DNA of 5,116 nt from Haloferacaceae archaeon PL-Br10_E2g29 (GTDB taxonomy: Archaea; Halobacteriota; Halobacteria; Halobacteriales; Haloferacaceae), in NCBI GenBank assembly GCA_001563965.1, contig LKMS01000128.1, positions 1-5,116 on the forward strand, in the 5' to 3' direction. How positions within the stretch are numbered: position 1 is the first letter of the stretch; each line of letters begins with the position of its first letter. The notes beneath the pieces are model-generated. The model saw nothing but the letters and a program-made list of their open reading frames with translations. It was not told the DNA's origin and did not search any database. The position numbers were made by a program, and so were the translations under genes. Of the stretch, positions 1 through 5,116 are shown one piece after another.

Positions 1-20
1 TGCCGTAGACGCGTTTTCGG

Positions 21-794
21 TTAGGTTCGTTCCAGTCGCTCGCGTGCGGTCGCGAGCGCAGTGCAGTCGTCCTCGCGGAGATAGTGACCAATCTCGCGCG
101 CAGTAGCGAGGAGGGTCGCCGACAACTCGGGCGAAACCTCACCCTGTAATGCAGTGATTCGTTTGCACTGTTCTCGAAGTCGTCCGAGCGTTTGCCGTGC
201 GTCGGGGTCGGGGTGTGACTGGAGCCACGTGCGGAGGTCTCGTCGATAGGCGGTAACCGAATCGGCAACCGCCAGTGCTCGTGCGGATTGCAGCCGCGGT
301 GGGATCTCGTCAGCACCGAGTCGGTGATCCGATGACTCATCGGTCCGATCGCCACGGGCCGTGGCCGACTCCACCGCAGTCGTCGACGTCGACGTCGCAA
401 CCGACTCGAACAGCGAGAGCAGATACAACGTTTCGTCCGCTGTCGGAGATCGCTCACGCGAAAGGACGTCGGTTGCGTGAATCAGCTCTCTCGCGGCAAC
501 GTACGTCTCATCGAGATTGCGAAGTTTTCCACCGTTGATGAAGCCGCGTTTCTGGGTGTAGGTTCGCAGGAGGGATTTAAGCTCGTCGGCGTAGTGATCG
601 ATCGGTTCGTCAGCAACTCGCTCGCGGAACGGTTCGAGTTCGAGCGGTGTCACCGTGTCAGTATGTAGCGTGCGTGTTTCATCAGTCCCGACGCTTTTGA
701 GCGAGCCACAGTCGGGACACGACACCTCGCCCGTCGCGTAGTAGGACCACTCGGTTCCACAGGATTGACACCGGCGATTCCCCCGAATTTCCAT
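21..794 (-). CDS. Uncharacterised haloarchaeal zinc-ribbon protein
   Basis: Encodes 257 residues. Residues 9-29 form a zinc ribbon with the pattern C9-x2-C12-x13-C26-x2-C29, both knuckles of the CxxCG type. Residues about 50-130 and 165-255 look mainly helical and charged, separated by a Ser/Thr/Asp-rich, probably disordered linker (about 132-164). There is no signal peptide or membrane segment, so it is probably cytoplasmic. It resembles the small haloarchaeal proteins loosely labelled TFIIB-type zinc-ribbon proteins (from memory, possibly DUF7117), but it lacks the cyclin folds of TFIIB and I assign no function. An in-frame ATG lies 15 codons upstream (837-839). I prefer 794 because the protein then begins MEIRGNRRC, just before the first knuckle, as I recall for relatives. 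Neither start has a Shine-Dalgarno sequence. The gene is divergent from the thiamine operon. A role in nucleic-acid or protein binding is only a guess. Confidence 0.8.
   Translation of the reverse strand: MEIRGNRRCQSCGTEWSYYATGEVSCPDCGSLKSVGTDETRTLHTDTVTPLELEPFRERVADEPIDHYADELKSLLRTYTQKRGFINGGKLRNLDETYVAARELIHATDVLSRERSPTADETLYLLSLFESVATSTSTTAVESATARGDRTDESSDHRLGADEIPPRLQSARALAVADSVTAYRRDLRTWLQSHPDPDARQTLGRLREQCKRITALQGEVSPELSATLLATAREIGHYLREDDCTALATARERLERT
381..397. repeat. Short tandem hexamer (CGTCGA, about 2.8 copies)
   Basis: Two full copies and one partial copy of CGTCGA lie inside the zinc-ribbon gene. The stretch 384-397 is also a perfect 14-bp self-complementary palindrome. In the gene it encodes alternating Thr and Ser in the low-complexity linker (around residues 133-139). 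It is most simply codon-level low complexity in a disordered segment, and a site of possible length variation between strains. Confidence 0.6.
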
Positions 795-814
795 ACGGAG
801 GGATGTGCGTCCAG

Positions 815-830
815 ACACAAGACATTGTGT
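815..830. repeat. Inverted repeat upstream of the zinc-ribbon gene
   Basis: Read on the minus strand this is ACACAA-TGTC-TTGTGT: perfect 6-bp arms around a 4-nt spacer. It ends 20 bp before the preferred start codon of the minus-strand gene, at 794. It could be an operator or a small hairpin in the leader. If the upstream ATG at 839 were the true start, it would fall inside the coding region. Function is inferred from position only. Confidence 0.4.
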
Positions 831-884
831 GAGGTGCAACCGTGTTGGCCCCGTGTGGCTGATTTGGCGCCTGGCAGTTCGTTC

Positions 885-912
885 AATTTAGTATAGTATT
901 ATAGAGTTTATA
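885..912. promoter_or_regulatory. AT-rich core of divergent promoter region
   Basis: These 28 bp are almost wholly A and T, in sharp contrast to their surroundings. The plus strand shows TTTATA at 907-912, a typical haloarchaeal TATA box, which would place a transcript start near 935 and a leader of about 105 nt before the binding-protein gene. The minus strand shows TATACTAAA (887-895) and TATAAT (898-903), which would place a start near 865-875 for the zinc-ribbon gene. No start site has been mapped, so these are predictions from composition and spacing. Confidence 0.45.
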
Positions 913-920
913 CGCGGCCT

Positions 921-940
921 GTGCGACACGGTTTTCGCAC
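921..940. promoter_or_regulatory. Inverted repeat, candidate operator of the thiamine operon
   Basis: GTGCGA (921-926) and TCGCAC (935-940) are perfect 6-bp inverted arms separated by 8 bp. The site begins 8 bp after the TTTATA box and would cover roughly -15 to +5 of a transcript starting near 935. That is where an archaeal repressor would block the polymerase. Archaeal thiamine genes are known to be controlled by ThiR, an HTH protein fused to a ThiN-like domain; I cannot confirm that this matches its haloarchaeal motif. Confidence 0.35.
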
Positions 941-949
941 GATTCATCA
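939..949 (+). repeat. Direct repeat ACGATTCATCA, copy 1
   Basis: An exact 11-bp match to 5051-5061. This copy lies before the operon, starting inside the right arm of the inverted repeat at 921-940 and running past it. Both copies are noncoding and in the same orientation, and both regions also contain TTAGTATA (888-895 and 5044-5051). It may be a shared regulator half-site or chance. Confidence 0.4.
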
Positions 950-961
950 CGAAAAATCGGA

Positions 962-971
962 GATGATCATC
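962..971. repeat. Perfect 10-bp palindrome GATGATCATC
   Basis: A perfect palindrome about 70 bp before the binding-protein start and 40 bp upstream of the proximal TATA-like TTATTA. It is flanked by CGG (958-960) and CCG (971-973), one base out of register with its centre. It could be a second regulator site, or lie within the leader if transcription starts near 935. Nothing else supports a function. Confidence 0.25.
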
Positions 972-1010
972 CGAAACAGGCCATCAGCAGGACGGATCCA
1001 TATCAACGGG

Positions 1011-1016
1011 TTATTA
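1011..1016 (+). promoter_or_regulatory. Possible proximal TATA box for a leaderless transcript
   Basis: TTATTA lies 24-29 bp before the A of the ATG at 1040, the spacing expected for a haloarchaeal transcript that starts at the start codon. No Shine-Dalgarno sequence is visible between it and the ATG, which agrees with leaderless initiation. It competes with the stronger-looking TTTATA at 907-912. The sequence alone does not decide between them, and both may be used. Confidence 0.35.
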
Positions 1017-1039
1017 CCACCAGAAAATACCACGTAGTT

Positions 1040-2092
1040 ATGGACAGACGGACGTTTGTTTCGACGGTTGGATTAGGAGCGACGACGGCGATTGCGGGTT
1101 GTCTGGGTGGCGGCAGTGACCGCGGAGAGCGGACGCTCGTCGTCGGCACCTACGGCTCGTTTGTCGATGCGCCGTCGACAAGCCCCGGCGCGTGGGTCAA
1201 AGACCAGTTCGAGTCACAGTTTGACGCTCGGCTCGTCTGGCAGACACCCGATGCCGACGTCAACTACTACATCGAACGTCAAGACGCCGGTGTCGACATC
1301 GAAGCCGACCTGTATGTCGGACTCAACACCGATCAACTCGTCCGCATCGACGACGCGCTTGAGGAGCCGCTGTTCGCCTCTGCCGGCGATATTTCCGGTG
1401 TCGACGATGTCAAATCCGAACTCACGTTCGACCCCGAAGAGCGCGCGGTTCCGTACGGAACCGGCTATGTGAGCCCGGTGTACGACGGCACCGCAACTGA
1501 CGCCCCCGAAACGTTCGACGGACTGCTCGACGAGGAACACCGCGGTGATCTCATTGCCCAGAACCCCGCCGGATCGACGACCGGACGGGCGTTTTTGCTG
1601 CACACGATCCACCAGTACGGCGAGGATGGCTACCTTGATTTTTGGCAGGAACTGCAGGACAATGATGTCCGCATTCTCGGCTCATGGGCCGACTCGTACA
1701 GCGCGTGGCAGGGCGGTGAGGCCCCGATGGTTATCTCGTACTCGACCGATCAGGTGTTCGCCGACATGGAGGGGGCAAACCTTGAGGAACACCAAGTGCG
1801 GTTTCTGGACGACCAAGCGTACGCAAATCCGGAGGGAATGGCCGTGTTCGAAAACGCCGCCGAACCCGAGTTGGCCCGCGAATTCATGTCGTTGCTCTTG
1901 GAGCCTGAGGTACAGGGTGAACTCGCCGAGCGCAACGTGATGTTTCCGGCGACCAACGACGCGACGCTGCCCGAGGGCTACGCGGAACTCGCACACGAAC
2001 CTCCCGAACCGGTTACCTTCAGCTACGAGGAACTACGGGGCTCGGTTGACACCTGGGTCGACGACTGGGAGCGACAGGTTGCCGAACAGTAA
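1040..2092 (+). CDS. tbpA: Thiamine ABC transporter, substrate-binding lipoprotein (TbpA/ThiB family)
   Basis: A 350-residue extracellular solute-binding protein that captures thiamine or its phosphates for the permease encoded next. The N-terminus has a twin-arginine signal (D2-R3-R4-T5-F6) and a lipobox ending A19-G20-C21, so it should be exported folded by Tat and lipid-anchored at Cys21. The mature chain is acidic with only two lysines (K54, K125). Blocks matching enterobacterial TbpA, compared from memory, run in order: TYGSF near 37-41, ADLYVGL (89-95), PYGTGY (138-143), NPAGSTTG (175-182), GSWADSY (214-220), SYSTDQ (233-238), NVMFPATNDATLPEGY (299-314) and the C-terminal WVDDWERQV (339-347). 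The GSWADSY and SYSTDQ segments correspond to the stretch carrying ligand-contacting aromatic residues in the E. coli protein. It is the first gene of the operon. The wider family also includes iron(III)-binding proteins, but the full-length match favours thiamine. Confidence 0.9.
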   Translation: MDRRTFVSTVGLGATTAIAGCLGGGSDRGERTLVVGTYGSFVDAPSTSPGAWVKDQFESQFDARLVWQTPDADVNYYIERQDAGVDIEADLYVGLNTDQLVRIDDALEEPLFASAGDISGVDDVKSELTFDPEERAVPYGTGYVSPVYDGTATDAPETFDGLLDEEHRGDLIAQNPAGSTTGRAFLLHTIHQYGEDGYLDFWQELQDNDVRILGSWADSYSAWQGGEAPMVISYSTDQVFADMEGANLEEHQVRFLDDQAYANPEGMAVFENAAEPELAREFMSLLLEPEVQGELAERNVMFPATNDATLPEGYAELAHEPPEPVTFSYEELRGSVDTWVDDWERQVAEQ

Positions 2093-2161
2093 CTGCGGCC
2101 ACCGTCCCCACGCCTACCGACCACCGGACACCCGACAGCTGAGGCGCCTGACACAGACCAG
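2093..2161 (+). other. Intercistronic spacer with small palindromes
   Basis: Sixty-nine bp separate the binding-protein and permease genes. There is no TATA-like or T-rich stretch, so neither a new promoter nor a terminator is evident and readthrough is expected. It holds two abutting short palindromes, CAGCTG (2136-2141) and AGGCGCCT (2142-2149), just before the permease start. These may fold in the mRNA and affect the ratio of binding protein to permease, but that is inference. Confidence 0.4.
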
Positions 2162-3949
2162 ATGATCGACAGCAGGCGCGGCCTTCGTGATCGACTCGAA
2201 CGGCGAGCGATTGCGATCCTCGCAGCGCTCACCACCGTCGTGCTGACCGGGATGTTCTACTATCCGGTTGGGATGGTTTTTATTGAGGCCGCGGTTGTTG
2301 AGGGGCAACTGACCGCTCGAATTTTCCTTGCTGTCCTCCGCAATCCGTTTTATTTCGGCGAACTGGCGCACCTGTTTGCCGGCGAGTCACCGCTCGTCGT
2401 CATCGACGGGATGCTGTCGGCGGACAGGCAGCTCGGAATTATCGGGTTTACGGCGTATCAAGCCGCGCTGTCGACCCTGTTGAGCGTCGCACTCGGCGTT
2501 CCCGGCGGCTACATTCTCGCGCGGTACGAGTTCTACGGACGACAAACCCTCCGCTCGCTCACGATTCTTCCGTTCGTCCTGCCATCGATCATGGTTGCGG
2601 TCGGGTTTGTTGCAACGTTCGGGCAACGTGGGACGGTCAACGGGCTCCTGGCGCTGGTCGGATTGGGTCCGGTAAATCTCATGTTTACACTCCAGATAAT
2701 CGTCCTCGCCCACGCGTTTTACAATGCGCCGCTGGTCGCACGACTCACCACTGCCGCGTGGGAATCGGTCGATGCAAGCACCGTCGAAACCGCCAGAAGC
2801 CTCGGAGCGAGCCCGTTTCGGGCGTTTCGCGATATTGTCGCGCCCCAACTGTATCCGGCTGTGCTGATGGGTGCTGCGCTCACGTTCGTATTCACCTTCG
2901 GAACGTTTCCGATCGTGCTCGCGCTGGGCGGCTTCGAGTTTGCAACGGTCGAGGTGTTCGTCTACCGACTGATACGGGACTTGCGCTACGCCGAGGCCGC
3001 CGCGCTGGCAATCATCGAACTCGTCATTTCGCTTTCCATTCTCTACGGCTATCTCCGTTATGAGGCCCGCCAATCGGCCGAGAGACGGGGGTTTCGGCCA
3101 CAGCCACGCCGACCATTGACGCCACCGTCCCTGTCGGTTCGTGAACTGCTTCCGCGGGCTGGTGTTGCCCTCTACGCCGGTATTGCGGTCGTCGTGTTCG
3201 TCGTTCCAATCGCGAGTATGGTGTATGCGAGCGTCTCGACGGGCGGCGGATTCACGCTGGAGCACTATCGGTTTCTGCTCGACCGACAGACGACGGGGGC
3301 GTCGTTCCAAGTCCAGCCGTGGCCCGCGGTTCGCAACTCGTTGGTGTTCGGGGTCGGCTCGCTGCTCGTTGCGCTGCCGATGGGCGTCGTTGTCGCGGTG
3401 GTCACCACCCGGAACTACCGAGGGAGAACGCTTGTCGACGCGGTGGCGATGGCTCCGCTGGCCGTTTCGGGCATCATTGTCGGGCTCGGGCTGCTCAGAG
3501 GGCTCGTCTTCGGCGTCGAGATTGGAACGACCAGAATCGCCGTTGGTGGTGCGGTCGCAATCGTCGCCGCACATGCGGTCGCTGGCTACCCGTTCGTCGT
3601 GCGGACGGTGACGCCGGGGCTGGCGAGAATCGACAGCCAGCTCGTCGATTCGGCGCGGTCGTTGGGTGCGTCGCGGCTTCGGAGTCTGGTCGATATCGAA
3701 CTGCCGCTCGTCTGGCCGGGTGTCGTCGCCGGCGCGGCGTTCGCCTTCGCGATCTCGATCGGCGAGTTCAACGCGACAATTGTGCTGGCGACCGGAACCG
3801 ATCAGTACACGATGCCAATTGCAATCGAACGGTTCATTGGCCGTCGGCTCGGTCCCGCAACCGCAATGGGTGTCGTTCTCCTCGTGGTCACGAGTCTCAG
3901 CTTCGTCATCATCGATCAACTCTCGGGAGGCCAGTCAGATGGGCTCTGA
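2162..3949 (+). CDS. thiP: Thiamine ABC transporter, fused two-domain permease (ThiP family)
   Basis: A 595-residue inner-membrane permease with two tandem BPD-type domains. Twelve hydrophobic segments are visible near residues 16-38, 98-120, 131-153, 170-188, 233-255, 277-298, 336-357, 392-414, 426-449, 458-479, 518-541 and 566-586. Each half has an EAA loop that docks on the ATPase: ARSLGASPFRAFRDIVAPQL (211-230) and ARSLGASRLRSLVDIELPLV (498-517). ThiP-like blocks, compared from memory with E. coli ThiP (536 residues), include TFGQRGTVNGL (152-162), LQIIVLAHAFYNAPLVARL (177-195) and the C-terminal SIGEFNATIVLATGTDQY (532-549). The outside loop between segments 1 and 2 is longer than in E. 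coli (about 58 residues). The protein has no lysine and no cysteine. The ATG at 2162 leaves a short basic N-terminus before segment 1; there is no clear Shine-Dalgarno sequence, and the start is not certain. Confidence 0.88.
   Translation: MIDSRRGLRDRLERRAIAILAALTTVVLTGMFYYPVGMVFIEAAVVEGQLTARIFLAVLRNPFYFGELAHLFAGESPLVVIDGMLSADRQLGIIGFTAYQAALSTLLSVALGVPGGYILARYEFYGRQTLRSLTILPFVLPSIMVAVGFVATFGQRGTVNGLLALVGLGPVNLMFTLQIIVLAHAFYNAPLVARLTTAAWESVDASTVETARSLGASPFRAFRDIVAPQLYPAVLMGAALTFVFTFGTFPIVLALGGFEFATVEVFVYRLIRDLRYAEAAALAIIELVISLSILYGYLRYEARQSAERRGFRPQPRRPLTPPSLSVRELLPRAGVALYAGIAVVVFVVPIASMVYASVSTGGGFTLEHYRFLLDRQTTGASFQVQPWPAVRNSLVFGVGSLLVALPMGVVVAVVTTRNYRGRTLVDAVAMAPLAVSGIIVGLGLLRGLVFGVEIGTTRIAVGGAVAIVAAHAVAGYPFVVRTVTPGLARIDSQLVDSARSLGASRLRSLVDIELPLVWPGVVAGAAFAFAISIGEFNATIVLATGTDQYTMPIAIERFIGRRLGPATAMGVVLLVVTSLSFVIIDQLSGGQSDGL
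3924..3929 (+). promoter_or_regulatory. Shine-Dalgarno sequence deciding the ATPase start
   Basis: GGGAGG lies inside the end of the permease gene, 9 nt before the ATG at 3939. It matches the CCUCC near the 3' end of archaeal 16S rRNA. It supports the start at 3939 over the open frame that runs much further upstream inside the permease gene, and suggests coupled translation of permease and ATPase. Confidence 0.7.
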
Positions 3950-5042
3950 GCCATCTAAAACGGACGAATCGGTCGATTACAGTACAGAGAAACCGGCGGT
4001 CGAACTGGCTGGCGTGACCAAGCGCTACGGATCGCAAACAGCGGTCGACAACATCTCGATGGCCGTCGATGAGGGCGAGTTCTTCACGCTTGTCGGCCCC
4101 TCGGGCTGCGGAAAAACGACAACACTCCGCCTGATCGGTGGATTCGAGCTGCCAGATGACGGCGTGCTTCGACTCGGTGGAAACTCGCTCACAGGAGTTG
4201 CGCCGGAAGATCGAAATCTCGCCGTTGTGTTCCAGAGCTACGCGTTGTTTCCACACATGAGCGTTGGCGAAAACGTGGCGTACGGACTCACATTCAGCGA
4301 GCCACCTAGTGGTGTGAGTCGAGATGAACGGGTGAGTGAACTGCTCGAACTGGTCGACCTCACAGGGATGGCCGAACGCGACCCAGAAACGCTCTCAGGC
4401 GGCCAACAGCAGCGCGTTGCACTGGCTCGCGCACTCGCTCCGGGACCTGATGTGCTTCTGCTCGACGAACCGATGAGCGCGCTTGACGCCCAGCTTCGCC
4501 AACGACTCCGCGTCCAACTCAAAACGATTCAGCGCGAACTGGGGGTCACGACGATTTATGTCACCCACGATCAAGAGGAGGCGCTCGCAATTTCGGATCG
4601 TGTTGCGGTAATGAATGCGGGCCATATCGAGCAGATCGGCACCCCCGAAGAGATCTATTACCGACCCAAAACCCGATTCGTTGCCGAATTTATCGGCGAC
4701 AACAACCTGTTTTCCGGTCGTCTCGACCGTCTCGACACCGACAGCGCGGATGTGATCGTCAATGAGACGCGATTTACGATTTCGCTCGACAACAACTCGA
4801 CGGCGGTGCGAGTTGGCGATCAGGTGTGTTTCTGTGTTCGGCCCGAACAGTTTGTGGTTGACGGGTCACGGAATCAACTCGCCGTTGAGGTCGTCAGCGC
4901 CGAATTCCTCGGAGCGTCGACTCGAATGCATACGGGGTGGGAAACACGTGAACTGCTGGTGAGAACCGAACAACCGTTTGATGGCTCGATTGTGGTCGGA
5001 TTTGAGCCGACGGCGGCGCACATCATCCCAAACAATAAGTAA
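3939..5042 (+). CDS. ABC transporter ATP-binding protein (MalK/PotA-type), thiamine operon
   Basis: A 367-residue cytoplasmic ATPase that powers the importer, presumably as a homodimer on the two EAA loops of the permease. The nucleotide-binding domain (about 20-250) is complete: Walker A GPSGCGKT (53-60), Q-loop Q99, signature LSGGQ (152-156), Walker B DVLLLDEP (171-178) with catalytic E177, D-loop SALD (180-183) and switch H210. Residues about 256-360 form a C-terminal beta-rich, TOBE-like domain, including the FCVRPEQ block (298-304) typical of MalK/PotA/FbpC proteins. E. coli ThiQ is only about 230 residues and lacks this part. By position it is the functional counterpart of ThiQ, but by sequence it belongs to the general long family, so I give no symbol. 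Its first 11 bp overlap the permease gene. The first 18 residues are a polar tail ahead of the fold. Confidence 0.9.
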   Translation: MGSEPSKTDESVDYSTEKPAVELAGVTKRYGSQTAVDNISMAVDEGEFFTLVGPSGCGKTTTLRLIGGFELPDDGVLRLGGNSLTGVAPEDRNLAVVFQSYALFPHMSVGENVAYGLTFSEPPSGVSRDERVSELLELVDLTGMAERDPETLSGGQQQRVALARALAPGPDVLLLDEPMSALDAQLRQRLRVQLKTIQRELGVTTIYVTHDQEEALAISDRVAVMNAGHIEQIGTPEEIYYRPKTRFVAEFIGDNNLFSGRLDRLDTDSADVIVNETRFTISLDNNSTAVRVGDQVCFCVRPEQFVVDGSRNQLAVEVVSAEFLGASTRMHTGWETRELLVRTEQPFDGSIVVGFEPTAAHIIPNNK

Positions 5043-5116
5043 ATTAGTATACGATTCATCATTTTACATTAGTAACTATCAGTGTATTACTAAATGTGGT
5101 TCAATTACTATCAACA
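5043..5116. other. AT-rich intergenic end with repeated TTAGTA motifs
   Basis: This stretch is far more AT-rich than the coding DNA. It contains TTAGTATA (5044-5051), an inverted repeat TTAGTAA (5069-5075) and TTACTAA (5087-5093) with an 11-bp spacer, and a direct repeat ACTATCA (5075-5081 and 5107-5113). TTTT at 5062-5065 might serve as a weak archaeal terminator for the operon. The composition also suits the promoter of a following gene beyond the window. No coding region is visible. Confidence 0.4.
5051..5061 (+). repeat. Direct repeat ACGATTCATCA, copy 2
   Basis: Second exact copy of the 11-bp sequence at 939-949, placed 8 bp after the ATPase stop codon. Here it directly abuts TTAGTATA (5044-5051, sharing one base), whereas upstream the two motifs are 43 bp apart. 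No transposase or other mobile-element gene lies between the copies. Confidence 0.4.

Noticed and set aside
1..20. Possible end of a neighbouring gene or a terminator
   Set aside because: Only 20 bp are present, with no clear hairpin or T tract, so nothing can be supported.
275..668. Small plus-strand open frames opposite the zinc-ribbon gene
   Set aside because: They have no recognisable domains and lie opposite a gene whose zinc ribbon shows it is the real coding strand.
795..839. Longer start for the zinc-ribbon protein at 839
   Set aside because: It adds 15 residues (MHLTQCLVSGRTSLR) ahead of the MEIRGNRRC start I recall for relatives, and it would make the inverted repeat at 815-830 coding. 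It is not excluded.
2136..2161. CTGAGG and CCTGA near the permease start as a TPP riboswitch
   Set aside because: The spacer is too short, and the conserved GATAATGCCAGCG-type core of a THI box is absent here and upstream of 1040.
2160..2167. AGATGATC at the permease start, identical to 961-968
   Set aside because: An 8-bp match is expected by chance at this scale, and one copy overlaps a start codon.
2387..3919. A 510-codon open frame on the minus strand opposite the permease gene
   Set aside because: Its translation is a charged, low-complexity mix rich in Arg, Asp and Glu with no domain, as expected from the complement of a GC-rich membrane-protein gene. The plus-strand protein has clear ThiP homology.
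3666..3938. In-frame extension of the ATPase upstream of 3939
   Set aside because: It lies wholly inside the permease gene, its translation is Ser/Arg-rich and unlike an ABC ATPase, and a good Shine-Dalgarno sequence sits before 3939.

Overview
The window comes from an extremely halophilic archaeon (class Halobacteria); the genus cannot be fixed from the sequence. Several things point there. The solute-binding protein has a short twin-arginine lipoprotein signal directly followed by an acidic mature chain. Proteins are rich in Asp and Glu and very poor in lysine: two Lys in the 350-residue binding protein and none in the 595-residue permease. The DNA is moderately GC-rich with AT-rich intergenic spacers. 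The first operon gene has no Shine-Dalgarno sequence, which fits leaderless translation.

Layout. Positions 21-794 (minus strand) encode a 257-residue protein with an N-terminal four-cysteine zinc ribbon and no known function. A divergent intergenic region of about 245 bp (795-1039) holds an AT-rich core, likely shared by promoters in both directions, and three compact inverted repeats that could be operators. Positions 1040-5042 (plus strand) hold a three-gene ABC importer operon: binding lipoprotein (1040-2092), two-domain permease (2162-3949) and ATPase (3939-5042). The last two genes overlap by 11 bp, and the ATPase start is preceded by a good Shine-Dalgarno sequence. The final 74 bp are an AT-rich intergenic stretch with repeated TTAGTA-type motifs.

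How the genes work together. The binding protein and permease align along their whole length, by recollection, with enterobacterial TbpA/ThiB and ThiP, so the operon is most likely a thiamine (or thiamine phosphate) importer. The lipoprotein captures ligand outside the cell, the fused 12-segment permease forms the whole channel, and a homodimer of the ATPase powers it. The ATPase is a long MalK/PotA-type protein with a C-terminal regulatory-like domain, unlike the short ThiQ of enterobacteria. No TPP riboswitch is visible, so any thiamine control is probably transcriptional.

I found no clear evidence of a wholly new system. The points most worth following are the uncharacterised divergent zinc-ribbon gene, the candidate operator overlapping the presumed start of the operon transcript, and an 11-bp exact repeat found only in the two noncoding flanks of the operon.
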